From: Molossus alvarezi
Lineage: Eukaryota; Chordata; Mammalia; Chiroptera; Molossidae
Length of the DNA: 64,000 nt
Direction: 5' to 3'
NCBI GenBank assembly: GCA_037176705.1
Contig: CM073888.1
Coordinates: 43,406,810 to 43,470,809, forward strand
Shown here: in pieces, positions 35,221 to 47,811 of the stretch
Layout of the letters: every line of letters starts with the position of its first letter
Position numbering within the stretch: position 1 is the first letter of the stretch
The notes under the pieces: generated by a model
The model's input: the letters and a program-made list of their open reading frames with translations, nothing else
Told to the model about the DNA's origin: nothing
Database searches by the model: none
Translations under genes and position numbers: made by a program

Positions 35221-35653
35221 CAGTTATTCTCAAATTTTAATGTGTTTAAGAATCCCTTGGTGCTAAACAAATTAAGATTCAAGGGTTCACCTTTAAAAAT
35301 TCTGACTGTGGCCCTGGCCGGTTTGGCTCAGCGGTTGGAGCGTCCGCCTGCAGTACAGACCTGGGTTCGGTTCCCGCTAAGGGCGCGTACCTTGGTTCAG
35401 TTTGTCCCTGGCCCTGGTTGGTTGTGCGGGTGGCAGCCACTCGATGTGTCCCTTTCACATCGATGTTTCCCTCTCTCTCTCTTCCTCTCTCTCCCTCCCG
35501 CTCTATCTGAACAAAAAATGGAAAAATGTCCTCGAGTGAGGATAAAAAAAAAATTCTGACTGTGTAGCTCTGAGTCCAGGCATCAGCCTGTTTAAATAGG
35601 GACCAGGTAATTCTGATGCAAGGGGTGGGGCAAACCACACCTGGAAAACTGTC
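35221..35653 (+). mobile_element. MER5/MER58-like hAT element split by a SINE
   Basis: Left part CAGTTATTCTCAAATTTTAA then TGTGTTTAAGAATCCCTTGG. Right part TAATTCTGATGCAAGGGGTG. The VES SINE at 35311 separates them, so the hAT element is the older of the two. Confidence 0.6.
35311..35548 (+). mobile_element. VES SINE, long type with hairpin tail, young
   Basis: Starts GCCCTGGCCGGTTTGGCTCA, with Pol III A box TGGCTCAGCGG at 35324-35334 and B box GGTTCGGTTCC at 35364-35374. Tail is ATGTCCTCGAGTGAGGATAA. A short deletion after the left half (CTGCAGTACAGACC) shortens the spacing between boxes. Direct repeats AAAAATTCTGACTGTG at 35295-35310 and 35549-35564. Confidence 0.96.
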
Positions 35654-36084
35654 CCAGGCAATAGGCTCCTAGGGGCAAGTTCTGCGTTGCCCTGTCTGTT
35701 CCTGTCTCCACAACAGAGCCCAGAGCCCAGCACTGGTAACCATTCAATCAATAACCAAGGAAATCATTTTCCTCGTTGGACATTCACCCTTGACCTGCTT
35801 GTCGGTCATCTTATCTCCCCCACCCCCAATTCAACCTCTGGAGGCCAGAGCTACCCATTTTGCATTTTTTTTGTGGGGGCCTAGCAGTATTTTTCACAGG
35901 ACATATTTGCTGAGACAACGAATAAATAGGGGAAGACGAGAGGAACAAAAAAACAATCAACATATGAGATCCATTCAGAAGGCCTCTAAGCTCACGGTGA
36001 CCCCGCAGACTTAGCTTGTTAACCCCATCAGTCATCAAAATGTAATACTTTTCACTCAGCTCCCCAGCCCCCACAATTAAGAAG

Positions 36085-36303
36085 TACAAATCGGTTGTTA
36101 GACTGATGAACCTCAAAGGGAAGTGGGGAGGGAGGGCGGGATGAGATAAACCAAAGAACTTCTATGCACATATGCACAACCAATGGACAGCGACCATAGT
36201 GTGGGGAAGGCAGGAGGGGGCAGGATTGGGGAGGAGGGGTCAGTTGGGAAAAAAGGGGGGAACATCTGTAATACATTCAACAATAAAGATACTGATATTT
36301 AAC
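36085..36303 (+). mobile_element. 5'-truncated LINE-1 3' UTR, probably bat-type
   Basis: AACTTCTATGCACATATGCA then GGACAGCGACCATAGTGTGG, a G-rich run, and CATTCAACAATAAAGATACT resemble the 3' end of recent bat LINE-1. No long A-tail or clear duplication is visible. Confidence 0.5.
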
Positions 36304-36869
36304 AGAAGTAGCAGACTCTTTCCTTATCTTCCCCGGTACTGGAGCTGCTAACAAACAACAGTGTTAGGGGGACAGCAGGATTGGGGGGGGCACAGGACAG
36401 ACACAGGAGCCTTGGCTAACATGGCCCTGAATGGGCCACTGCTGACAGCTCTCGCTGGGCCCTCGGCTCCAGAGCACTTAGCACTGCGAGCCGTCCTCAG
36501 TGTCATCACCGGCCACTTCTTCCGTGGGAGCTTGTGACAAGCAGCCCTCTAATGTGGCACCGCCACCCATGCTCAGCCGCAGGCTGCTGCCCCGGCGTCT
36601 GTCTGGGGTGTGTTCCCATCTTTGCTCTAGTACTTATGAAATTTCAGAGGCAGGTTGGGAGCTCAGGCTACTGTAAGCTGATGCTGGCTTCTTAAAACTA
36701 CTTTAAAAAAGAATCCATCAATTCTTCCATTTGCCAAATATCGTCTGCTTCTCTAGGATGCTCTCGCAGCTTTTACTAAGTCTTTATCCGCTCAGCGGAT
36801 TCTCCAAACCTTTTCTCCCTTTAAGTCCTCCCTATGGGACAACGAGCTCCCATAGCTCAGGCCTCGCTT

Positions 36870-37090
36870 TCTAACTGGCTTTGGGACTTGAGACAAGCCA
36901 TTTATTTTCTTTAGCTGTCCGTTTCTCATCTCTGAAATCAGTGTTAAAAATTTGAAAAAAAATGTAATACCGGTGTATTATGAAAAATATTGTAATACCG
37001 GTGTGTACTTCACCCACAACGCTGTTACAAAGATCAAATGAGATCATGTGGGTGGTAATTACAAATTCTAATGCATTACATGTTACTTTT
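36870..37090 (+). mobile_element. MIR SINE with small internal duplication
   Basis: GGCTTTGGGACTTGAGACAA, TCCGTTTCTCATCTCTGAAA and ATCAAATGAGATCATGTGGG are MIR landmarks. Inside, TGTAATACCGGTGT occurs twice, about 29 bases apart (36962 and 36991). Confidence 0.65.
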
Positions 37091-38740
37091 CGTATCACTG
37101 ATCTCAGGGTGATACACCAGAAAGTAACCTAGTCGATGGAAGGAGATGAGTTAGAGTGGGCTCAAGGGACCTGGGGTTCAGTTCCAAGAGTCTCACTTAA
37201 AATAACAGTGATTGGGACTCTCAGTAGAGTTCTGGGCAGAAGAGTCAGGTCACCCTCAAGGTAAAGGCTGCCAACAGGAGGTAGGAAATAGGAGAGAACA
37301 AAGTCTTGTCCCCTCTACCCCATGTGGCCAACCCAAAAGCTCAACCCACAGAACCCTGCACATGGCACTTGTACCAGAAGAAAGTAAAACTCTAGTGTGT
37401 CTCCTGTGGTTCTGTAAACCAAGTAGCATATGTCAGTATTGGCATCTGGCACCAACACTGCAGCCAAATTCTCTACTGTGATTCTGTCTCCACCAGACAG
37501 TGTCATGAGCACACGCGGAATCTGGTGGCAAAGACTGGGGTTTGAGACCCACCTCTGCCCCTTAAGAGATAAAGCAAAACCACTTTTTCTTCACATTTCA
37601 GTCTAGCATCCCTGCTGAAACGCTGAGAGGAGTAATGGTTCATCAGATGGCAAGGGTTAGGGAGGAGGAGCTGGACATCAATGCCTTCCACGTCCGAACT
37701 GCAGGGCCAGAGGCTGGGGTGAGAGGCAAGGGGCTTGGCGGCTTTCCATAGTTTGGTTTGGCTAAAGTTTGGGTTTCCTCTGGGAAGTGGTGAGGGACGA
37801 GGCATGACTTCTCAAATCTTCAGTGTCTCACTGTGTGAAATGAAAGGTTAGGACTAAGTGGCTACTGGGGATGCTTAACAGCTCTGACATTATCCTACTC
37901 CTTCATCACAGGATGGGTCAGACCTTGATGTGACCGACCCATGGCGTCAAAGCAGCTGACTGTGAATGAATCAAGGGATGTGTAAATATTACAAATATGT
38001 TGGCTGCTCATGCTGCCCAAAGGAGTTGGTTGTTTTGGCTGTGGGTATAATTTTATACTTTAAATGTACCACAGGTATTCTTGAGGGTTTCTTTTTCCTT
38101 CTGGAGTCTACAGACAAAGCAAACATGTGACTTTGGAGGGTAGGTGCAATCCGATAGCTCAGAAAGTTTCTTGACCAGCTAAAATATGAGGTAATGTGAA
38201 GAGTGGGCTGAAGTTGTCCCCAGTGTTCCATTTCTCCACAGGTCCGGTACCTGCAACTCAGCGGGGTAAACAAGCTACAGGGAGGAATTCCCAGTTTACA
38301 TGCTGCAGTCTCCCAGGACCTACCCCTTTCTCTGAGCTTCTCTTGTTCACCACTGAATCAAAGGCTCACTGAATAATCAGTGAACAATCTAGCTCATGAA
38401 TCATTTGAGGAGTAAGTCTGTACTCTCTAAAAGGCCCATTTATGGAGATGGGTCAGGAGAAACCCTGGCCTGTGAGTGAAAGTTCATGGATGCCATGTAA
38501 ATTGATTGGATCATGTCAGCACACAGGGACAGGTGAGGCAGACGCGGAGACCATTAGTCTATCCCTGTCTGCCTGAGAGTTTCAGTTTGAGCTGTTTTCT
38601 CAGCAGAATTATTAACAGTGTCCTATTTGACTCTCAAAAATGCCCTGATTGAGAGGATACATTGTATAAATAATGAAATGACTGCTACTCTTTATTCTTC
38701 TAGTTGCTACTTCTGGCCATCAAGATGGAAAGTAACCACA

Positions 38741-38916
38741 GGCCCGGCTGGTGTGGCTCAGTGGTTGAGCATCGACCCACACACCAAGAAGTCGCCAGTT
38801 CAATTCCCGGTCAGGGCACATGCCCAGGTTGTGAGCCCGCTCCCCATCTCTCATTGATATTTCTCTCTCTCTCTCCCTCTCCCTTCTTCTCTAAACATCA
38901 ATAAAGAAAAAAAAAA
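38741..38916 (+). mobile_element. VES SINE, short type, with target-site duplication
   Basis: Starts GGCCCGGCTGGTGTGGCTCA, has B box CAGTTCAATTCCC, a (CT)n run and ACATCAATAAAGAAAA. Direct repeats GGAAAGTAACCACA at 38727-38740 and 38917-38930. Confidence 0.95.
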
Positions 38917-39621
38917 GGAAAGTAACCACAGTGAGTCACAAGACAGTGTAGCCAAGTTTTCTATAATTACATTTTTAACTTCACTCTGCTTTACCTTTAA
39001 ATCAGATCAGCCAGCAGTTCTCGTTACATTGCTCTCAGATATGTAACATCTGAGAAACGTCTCTCGGATGTGCCTCCTCTTAGTTTTCAGTCCCTGCCTC
39101 GGCTCAGCCCGGCATGCCCGGAGTTTCAGCTCCAGTGGCCTCCCAGTCTGCGTCTCCCTGCCCACCCCGCCCGTCTACCTGCTGTTACAGGCGAGGCCTC
39201 CCTCCCCCGCATTTGTCACACTACTCCCCTGCTATAGACCTTCTCCCCTGCTGTGGGTCCAGTTCAAGACCCTTCACAATAATTTGCTTCATTATAGCTA
39301 ATAGCCTTTCAAGTTCATCTTCCAAGCTCTGTGGCCCTGTGAGGCACATTTGACTTCACACCAGACTCACTCCTGCTTCCTCCTTTTTCTTGTCCTTCTC
39401 TAGATTAAAGGGTTGTCTCTCCTTCTCTGACTTGCCTTGGTCTCTTAGGAAACAGGAATCACAGGCTTTATGGTTGATTATTCTTTAGCTAGTCTCACCT
39501 CCCAACTGGCCAAAAATTCTAATTCCTTGAGGACGTGTTTCCCGGTGTTCTCCTCACACACGCGACTGGCCCAGGGCCCCTATGTGAAGAACAGGGAAAT
39601 GCGTGGTTTCGATGGAATGTG

Positions 39622-39868
39622 AAGAGAAACTAGGAGCTAATATTTATTATGCCAGGCCCTGTGCTAAGTACTCTACATGTGTCATTTGTTCCTTAGGCTC
39701 TTAGGTATAACAACCCCATTGTCCTCTCGTTATTGAAAAGGAAGCTGAGATTTAGGTAAAGTAACTTCCTCAAGGTCACCCAGCTACTTAAGTGAAGAGA
39801 CAGAGCTTCGAGCCAAGACTGATGACCAGTCTGAGTTTCTAACCACTGGACAACACTGCCTCCCAAGG
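39622..39868 (-). mobile_element. MIR SINE, minus strand
   Basis: Near full-length reverse MIR: CCAGGCCCTGTGCTAAGTAC, CCCATTGTCCTCTCGTTATT, TCAAGGTCACCCAGCTACTT and CTAACCACTGGACAACACTG. Confidence 0.85.
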
Positions 39869-41947
39869 TATTTTTGAGGGATCTAGGGAATTTTTTAAAA
39901 CAAGTTTTTCCTCTTCTACTACCCACCGATAATTACTGTGACCATTTTAGAATACTTCTTCAAGGTTTATATAAATAGACGTGTATATGTGCACACATAC
40001 ACGTAGAACCTTTTTAACCTACTGACGATCACACTCTTCACATAGACAATCACACTGCTCACTTCAATAGCACAGCTGGTGCCCACGCCATCACGTGCCA
40101 ACACGTTCTTGTGACACAGCCAGACTGCAGAGAGGACACGACACAGTAAAACACGCTCCTTCCCCAAGTGGGATTCTGGCTTGGGGCATGAAAAGCTACC
40201 ATGAACCAGAAGACTAAATGTTATGATGTCATTGTGAGATCTTAAATGTTGTTCCTGTTTTCATGGGAGACAACAGGGGAGCCCCAAACAAATTAGTTAT
40301 TCTCTCTTAATATGGAAGTCGGTCCTGGGAACCCCTAATGTGGCACCTTCCAGAAGCCGGCAGGAAGGAAGACCCGTGTTTACTGACGACAGCAGGCCTA
40401 GGGACAGGCAACTCCGTAGATGTTCTCGTTTGCTTTCTCACACCCTGTTCACACAGGCATTTCCATGCCACCTGGAGGACGGGACAGGCAGGCTGAGGCC
40501 GGGTGTTCGGGCCCCAGGGGGGCTGCGGCTGGACTTCACCTTCTGGAGTCTAAGCCCTTCCTTCCCTTAGACAAGACTATTTCTTTCAGATCAAAGGAAA
40601 AATGGCGTCTCAGTGAGGAAAACCAGGAATGAGCTGAGAGAACTGGAGTTACAAACAGTTGCCAGGAATCTTGAGCGCTGAGGAACGGGAAACTGAAGCC
40701 GAGAAAGTGGGGCTCCCATGGTTCAGTCTGGCAGGGGCAGGAGGGGGCTGAGTTGAGGAGGGGAGGCTCTGCAAAGCAGCCCCCGTGCAGAAAGAGACCT
40801 CGTTCTTCCAAGAGCTCAAAATGAGGCTCAAGGCGACGGCACAGTCTTAGAGTGGAGGCTGGAAAGCGTGAGTAACATGAAGAGGAATCCTAGCTCGGGG
40901 GAGGACCTGTCGCGGCCAGGAAGGGGCGTGGAGCACAGAACATCTGGAAGTCTGGGCTGCAGGCCTGGGCCTAGCTGCCTGCATCATGCAGCACAAAGTG
41001 TGCCGGCTGGGCTGGGGCACAGGGAAAGAAGATGCGCAGGGCCTGGGCTCCAGGGCCTCTGGTTCACCAATCCTGTCTTCTCCACCGGAACGTGCTCAGG
41101 GTGGTATGAGAAAGGTGAATGGCAATGAGCTTCACTGAGCAAGGGGACGGGAGACCTGGCTGGGGCAGCGACAACCAGGGGCTGGGACTAGAGGAGAGTC
41201 CCCTGCCTCCGGCCTCTGACCCACAGGCCTGTGCTGGTTGGCGGGCCCCTTGCGGAATTCGGTTCTTGGCGGGCAGTCCCTGCGTAGACCTGGGGAGATC
41301 TGAGGGCGGCTCGGCAAACCTGGAGGCTGCTCCTCGGGTTTGGCAAACTCGAGATTTTTCCAGCGCCTTGTGTTCAGCAAAACCGAAAATGTGTTTGGCT
41401 AGAAACCCTCCTCTAATTTTTAAAACCTTGTGCATTTTTTACGTAAATGTGATCCACATGTTTTTGATTTATTTCTATTTAACTCATCGAGTCGAATTAG
41501 GAGCTACAATGATGAAGGGAACAATGCTGATTTCCAAGAAGGTTTTTGAGCCTCTTTTCTTAGAACTAAATCACCTCTCCCCCACCCCACCATTAAAGCT
41601 ACCAGACTGAGCTGGGTTTGAAATTTAGAGCCCCAATGTGAAATAAAGATCCATGCTTGGCAAAGACAAGCACCGCACAGGAATGTTCTTAGGAAGTCAC
41701 AGTTAGCAAGCCAGGATAGGGTGGGCGGGATGGAAACAGGAAGGGAGTCAGTGATTCTTCATTCGATGGTTTAAATCAATTTACCTGGCTCCCTGGGCTC
41801 CCAGCAGAAGCCCCAGCTGTTTCTCCAGGGCCTGGCTGTACCACTACCACACAGGGAAAAGGAGTCCCTGTCCCAAAATGGGGGTGGGGGTCCCCCTGTA
41901 CTCCTCCATAGTAGCCAATTACAGCGGCTCCTGCTCTTCCCTCTAAA

Positions 41948-41960
41948 CCCCCCCCCCCCC
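41948..41960 (+). repeat. Poly-C tract
   Basis: Thirteen consecutive C in intronic DNA. Assembly length may be unreliable. Confidence 0.9.
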
Positions 41961-42384
41961 TTCTGCCTTCCTGGCTCTGGCTAAGGCCTCTCCATCTGGA
42001 AGCATTTAAAATGTACGACAGTTTTAATCTCGTGCAAAGGAATATTGGGATCTACGCTACATACCCATTAAGCTAAATTATAGGTACACAATCTAATTTC
42101 GCACAATTCCGTCAGGCCCAGGCTGGCACACACTAGAGGCCGTTACTCTCCTTCCCAACTACTTTTCCTACTACATCAACGTTTTCTACAACTTAAGTCT
42201 GAGGTTGGCAGTACTTCTCTGAAAAACTGGCCACTGAGGTCCCACGTCAGAGGTCTCTCTTCAGAGCCCCTCCAAGCAGCGCTCAGTGGGTTCCTTGGCC
42301 ATTGTCCAAAGACATTTCCTTGAAGTCGGCTTTTCTTCCCCACACACACTGATTGACTTAGACCTTGGTATAAGTACCACCCTG

Positions 42385-42600
42385 CTGCTTAATAACTGCA
42401 ATGTTGGGGGAATTATTTCACTTCCCTGGGCCTCAATTTCCCATTCTGTAAAATGGGTATAATAATCATACATGCTTCACAGAGCTGTGAGAATTAAATA
42501 ACATGCTATATATATTGAAAAACAAACAAACAACAACAAAAACCACAGTATGTTGTCTGGCCCAGACTAAGTAGTTAACAGATGCGACTTATTACTGTTA
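42385..42600 (+). mobile_element. MIR SINE, plus strand
   Basis: CCCTGGGCCTCAATTTCCCA, TTCTGTAAAATGGGTATAAT and ACAGAGCTGTGAGAATTAAA are MIR landmarks in order. Confidence 0.85.
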
Positions 42601-42936
42601 TTATAAAACACTTTTTTCCACACTTCTCTAAGACCATTTACATTCTAGAGGTTGCCAGTTTCCTTTTGAATCCTTCCCATTCCTTACCAGTGTGGAAACC
42701 ACCAATCCACTTCCTGCACACCAGCATCAGCGAAGACACGTGGCCTGAGGTTTCTGATCAACCAGCTGGGAAGTTTCATCAGTCCTAGGGGAGTCTCCCA
42801 CACAGGCCCAAGTTGTAAACCTACAGTCAGTCTCTTCTTGGGATCCACAGTAGCAGAGCGACTGGAAGAGCTACAATGTAACTGCACAGACATCGTTCTC
42901 AGACCAAACCAAACCTCTTCTCACTTTATATAGAAA

Positions 42937-42952
42937 GTGTGTGTGTGTGTGT
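42937..42952 (+). repeat. (GT)n microsatellite
   Basis: Eight GT units. Confidence 0.9.
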
Positions 42953-44451
42953 ACAGGGGCAGGGAGGGGAGAAGGAGGTTTTCACTTTGCTTTAGGAGCA
43001 GAATGGTTATTTGTGTTTCCTGCGACACTCCCCACCACAGGAACATGAGTCACACTTCATCTGTCCCATTTGAAAAATAGACAGGTGATGGCTTTAATAT
43101 GTCTGATAAATGCCTGTCGCCCAAGGGGGCAAATACAGAAGTCATATGTCTAGTATTTACTGTTTTTCTCTGGTCAGGAACAGTTTCAGCAGTAATTCAT
43201 GGATCCTGATGTTGGCCAGAATTGAGGGACCAGGGGTCCCTGGCTTCTGAGGGACCTTGGACACTTTTATGTAGTAAGGGTGCTCATCATGCAGAATTGT
43301 TGCAAGGGCTAAAGGAGAGACATTTACAAGCTCCTGACGAGTGGCCATTATTATTTCTACAAGCCATGCTCACCTGAAGTCCCACTGATCCCAGGATATG
43401 TGTCTTCCATGCCTAACATTTACAGAGATCTCCCTCTCGGTGGCCTCCCAACCTCCTGTGGCTGGGGCCATGCTGGATGCCCGCCCAACAACAGAAGAAA
43501 CTCCCCGGGCTCCCAGCCCTGCCAGAGGTGGGCCTAGGTGACAGCACCTCCGTCGCTCTGGAGTGGACACACAATCTGAAGGCGCGGTCGGCAGGCGGGA
43601 AAGTCACCTGCAGCTGAGTATAAAAGATTCCTCGCTGGTAATCTGGACCCGGACAGTGAGAAACTGGGTTGACTGGCCGCAGAGACGTAGAACATGGCTG
43701 GTCCCATTAATGGCAGAACACCGTCACGAAGGTGACAGACACCCACTGCTGGGTTCTCCAGGACCGCCGTGGGCCCAGAACCACCCTCCCATGAAGCCTG
43801 GCTGTTCAAGGGTTCCTCTTGTAGACACCATAAACATCTCTTCCAATATCATCAAAATAAACATTTCCTTTTTTTTTTTTTTTGAGTTGAGTGGGTTTGT
43901 GTTTCCTCCAACAGAAAGAGCCTTCACTAAAACAGCACCTACCCTTGGGGGGGGAGGGCATGCAGATGGAGCTCTGGCTAAACATGCTGGGCATTTCCAG
44001 TGCAAGGCACTGCTTTCGCTATTAATTATACTGGAGGCAGACACCGCTGCTTCCCTCCTCCCTCCTCCCTGGCTCCCTTCTACCATAGAAAAGGGAAAAG
44101 TTAAAGCTCTCTTCCTCCCAGCCAAAGAGATGCAAGGGAGTATCTGTTGGGACAGAGAGGCTGCCCCCCGCACCTTCCCTGCAGGAAAACGTCATGCTTG
44201 GAGCCACTGCACCAATCCTGCAACCACGAAGCGAACGTCAGACAAGGATACTCCAGCCCTGGCACACTGGAGACACTATGACAACAGCCGCCACCCACCA
44301 GTAGCATCCTTGTTATGGGGGAAAATATGCCCCTAAACTATTAGATTTTTCCATAACTTAGAAGCAAAATCTTTGCTAAATTATATACTCTGAAACAGAA
44401 CTTGATATTGCTTCCTGTATTGCAAGAAAAATGACTTGTTAAAAAAAATAA

Positions 44452-44659
44452 ATTTTGTTTTTTTTATTGATTATTTTAGAGAGAGAGAAGGGAGAGATAG
44501 AAACATCGATGTGAGAGAGATACATCGATCAGTTGCCTCCTGCACGCCCCCTACTGAGGATGGAGCCCACAACCCAGGCATGTGCCCTGACCGGGATTCA
44601 AACTGGGACCTCTCGGTCCATGGGACGACGCGCAATCCACTGAGACACACTGGCTAGGC
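44452..44659 (-). mobile_element. VES SINE, short type
   Basis: Reverse VES: GAGAGAGAGAAGGGAGAGAT on the left, CACGCCCCCTACTGAGGATG in the middle and CTGAGACACACTGGCTAGGC on the right. No certain target-site duplication. Confidence 0.9.
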
Positions 44660-44779
44660 AAAAAGTAATTTTTTTTTTTACCCAAAGTTATGACTTGCTT
44701 TTGAACTAGCTTCTCCAGACATCCACTGAATGATACCAGCTCCCTAGGTAATTAAAAATCTAAGAGAGGAGAAAGTATA

Positions 44780-45130
44780 GACATCAGCAACTGTGCCACA
44801 AGGCAGAGAGTGAGAACACTGTGAGGCAGCTGCTCTGTCTACACCCGGAGGAGGGGGAAAGGACTACTTCTGATCAGGGGAGGAGGAAGTCAGGGAAGTC
44901 TCCACAGGAGAAGCTTTAAAGTTAAAGGCCAGAGAAAAAGAACTTGGATATATGGAGGTGGGCAGGAAGGGCATTCTAGGTGGAAGGAATAGTTTAAGTA
45001 AATACCGGAAACCAAAGGTCATGTGTAGGAAACAGTAAATTCCTTCCGGCTGCAGCAGGGAGCAAAGATCAGCTTAAAGGTTAAGCCTTGAATGCCAAGA
45101 AAAGGAGACCAGACTTTACGGTGGTGGTTG
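44780..45130 (-). mobile_element. L2 fragment, minus strand
   Basis: GTCAGGGAAGTCTCCACAGG, GAAGGGCATTCTAGGTGGAA, AAGCCTTGAATGCCAAG and GGAGACCAGACTTTACGG follow the reversed L2 order. Confidence 0.55.
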
Positions 45131-45438
45131 TCGTGTGTTGTTTAAAGCTTCTAGGCAACAGGGTCAGCGTAGTTGTTTGGAAACGTTACTTGGCAGCACC
45201 ATGCGGGAGGGACTGGGGGCAGGGAATGCCAGCAGGGGGTGTGCAGCCACCAGGACGGAGGTGACGAGGGCAGCGGGCTGGTCACAGTGAGAATGGAGTG
45301 GGAAACACATGAGGGCTACTCCAGACATGCATGTGACACAAGCCGGCTACTGTCCGGATGTGGGGGGTGAGTCATGGGAGGAACAAAGTCAGAAAACACT
45401 TTACTATGCACCATAGAAACATAACCCTCATGTGGTAC

Positions 45439-45546
45439 CTCTGGAGCTGAAGACAGGAATGGTTTTATATAGATGTTGGAGTCATGCACCTTCAGGTCAT
45501 GGTCCCCCAGTCCCCTGGTCACTCCAATAGTTGCCATCACTCGGGC
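45439..45546 (-). CDS. PPM1H: PPM1H coding exon (third from last, probably exon 8)
   Basis: This exon is 108 bases, exactly 36 codons, with both ends in phase 0. The product starts ARVMATIGVTRGLGDHDLKV and ends IYIKPFLSSAPE. The TRGLGDHDLK stretch is the conserved PP2C motif (TRSLGD-like) that packs near the active site, and KPFL lies in the strand following it. On the minus strand the acceptor is TTTCCTCCTAG and the donor is GTACCA, which is a rather weak donor. The flanking exons join in frame on both sides (GKK-ARV and APE-VRV), which fixes the boundaries. It corresponds to residues ~380-415 of a 514-residue protein. No stop codon or frameshift is seen. Confidence 0.96.
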
Positions 45547-46274
45547 CTAGGAGGAAAGCAGAGGGTCATGAGAAACTCTCACGTACAGAGGAAGAAACCC
45601 CATTACAGTACAGCCGCCATGGCTGGGAGAGGAGCAATACTCTTCCAGCCCCTCTTGCCTCTCTCTCTGCACCTCTTGCTACTAATGTATGCGGGCAGCT
45701 GTTTCCAAGGAAGGGCTCGCGAAGATCACGTATGTCCTTAACAAGTGGCTTTCCCACCAATTATCTTAAGTCTGATGGGTTGCTGTTGTCTCTTTTCAGC
45801 TTTCTTTTGTAGAGACTGGAGGGAAGGGCGTCCAATAACCTAAATCCAATACATGTGTGATGTCTACCGCCACTAATTTCAGTTAAACCAAATCCAACAG
45901 CATCCATCCATTCATCTGTCCATCTGTCCACCTGTCTGTCATGCACCCTCTCCACAAGTACTTGCAGAACACCAGCTATGTCTCTGGTTCTGTAACGGGC
46001 TCTAGTAAAAGATGTAAAGAAGTTAGTGGCAGCTCCTATCCTTCCCAAACTCATATTTTATACCTTATGGCTGGAGAAAACAAACCATTAACAACTCGTA
46101 ACCTACCCTTAGGAATTCTCCACAAATTCTGTCTGGGTGGAAAGGAACGTGTCACTTTGCTGTGACCCTACCACCTGCGCACTTTTGGTTTCCAAATGCT
46201 TTAAGGAAGCAAGACTATCACACGAATGCCTACACAGTCAGCCTTAATGCCCCCAGATGCCACCGATTTGATGT

Positions 46275-46480
46275 ACCCAAACATTTCGCGAGCACTTGCT
46301 AAGTGCAGACAACATGCCGTGGGGGACAAACGTCTACGGACTTGTCCCTACCATAAAGGAACTTGGTAAAGGAGAGAAAAGGCACATGTCTAATGATATA
46401 TAAAATATGGCCAAGTGTTGAAAGACATAGGTTGCATGAGTTCAGAGGAGGCAAAAATCCTGCTGAGAAAGTTCCCGGGA
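46275..46480 (-). mobile_element. Possible L2 fragment, minus strand
   Basis: GAGCACTTGCTAAGTGCAGA, ACATGCCGTGGGGGACAAAC and CCTACCATAAAGGAACTTGG resemble the reversed L2 3' end. Tentative beyond 46380. Confidence 0.45.
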
Positions 46481-47483
46481 GGTGGCACTAGATTTCTGTG
46501 CAGAAGGATAGGCAACATCAAGACAGGTCAACACAGGGGGATAAAGGTCACTCTGGGTGGAATGAAGCCCAATGGCCTAACACTTGGATTGCCAATAATA
46601 ATCCCATGCAGTGTCATGGCTCAAAGACCCGAGCTTGAATACGCACTGTATCGCTTGGGTAAAAAGAATAATTCATAAATGCTAAGAAACTTGACCATCT
46701 AACACATTACCATCATCTCCTTCTTGTTTCCCCAAAAGGCTGTGGAGTTTGGAGCTGGTCTCAGAGCAGAAGGTGGGCAAGCTTACACTAAGAGTGGAAG
46801 CGAAAGCATGACATGTTTTTTAAAGACAGGAATCAAAGTGGGTACAAAGCTGACATTGACGTGAAGGCTGGGGACTTCTGGTCTGGTGGGCAGCAGAAAC
46901 CCTCTGCTCCGCTGGGAGGCGGGGCGGGCTCCCTCCCAGCTGGGAAATGTTCAACTGCCAGTGTGAAACAGTCCCTGCTGCCCGGCACCTTCTCTGGCTG
47001 GAGAAAGCACAGGTGGGCGTGTTGCTTCAAAACAAAATCTGATGTTTCTGCTAGTTACTGAATTTGTTTACAAAGTACACAGGTGCCACCCACGTAAATC
47101 CTGAAAAGCACTGGCAGAAATAACATGAAAAGTAACGCCTGGGAATGTATTCTGAAACTTCTGGGTAGGAGTATGCAGGGAGGAAAAGCCCTGTGAAGGA
47201 TCCAGAAGGATCCAGATGGAAGGATGTGTTGCAAACTGTTCGGTCCTCACACACGGTGGTGTGCTGCTCTGTGCGCTCTGTGTGGGGCGAGCCTGGGGCT
47301 GACCGCAGCCTCCGTGGCTTTTAAATCGGTCACAGCTCCAGTGGCAACTTGCCAGGTGCCCACCACGGAGTTGCCAAGCCCTAATTAACTGACATGCTTG
47401 AGGAGGGTGATGTCCTGGGAAATTGAACTTTTTCTTAACTGGGAAAACCTTGCTCCTTTAAATCTTATTGTGGACAATCTTCA

Positions 47484-47739
47484 TTTTTTTTTTTTTAAAT
47501 CCTCACCCGAGGACATTTTTGCATTTATCTTCAGATAGAGTGGGAGGGAGAGAGAGAGAGCAAAACATCGATGTGAGAGAGACACATTGAGTGGTTGCCA
47601 CCCACATGACCCCAACCGGGGCCAGGGACAAACTGCAACCGAGGTACGTGCCCTTAATGGGAACGGAACCCGGGACTTTCTGGTTGGGACTCTGGTCCAT
47701 GGGCCGACACTCTAACTGTTGAGCCAAACCGGCCAGGGC
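47484..47739 (-). mobile_element. VES SINE, long type with hairpin tail
   Basis: Left end AATCCTCACCCGAGGACATT, right end GAGCCAAACCGGCCAGGGC. Flanking repeats TTGTGGACAATCTTCA (47468-47483) and TTGTTGACGATCTTCA (47740-47755) differ at two bases, indicating moderate age. Confidence 0.92.
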
Positions 47740-47811
47740 TTGTTGACGATCTTCAAAGAACACATTTGTCCATTTTCCTGTTGTGTGAAGGAGAATATAC
47801 TGAATGTAATT

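Larger units (their letters stand above)
31259..45438 (-). other. PPM1H: PPM1H intron between exons ending 45439 and starting 31258
   Basis: About 14.2 kb. Outside the listed repeats, 31700-32040, 32334-33180, 33360-34670, 34800-35220, 35655-36080, 36305-36865, 37100-38725, 38931-39620, 39870-42380 and 42600-44450 show no recognisable gene or repeat. The 257-codon plus-strand frame at 43563-44336 and the 163-codon frame at 41119-41610 carry no domain and are treated as chance. Confidence 0.88.

Noticed and set aside
43157..43348. 63-codon minus-strand ORF (ATRQELVNVSPLALATILHD...) with protein-like composition
   Set aside because: It is on the PPM1H strand within an intron, but it does not match the phosphatase and has no clear splice sites that would keep frame. 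Could be a diverged repeat. No family recognised.
43563..44336. 257-codon plus-strand ORF, the longest in the window
   Set aside because: It lies in a PPM1H intron, antisense, has no recognisable domain and crosses a poly-T run (a string of Phe). No splice or promoter context is seen. Best read as a chance open frame.
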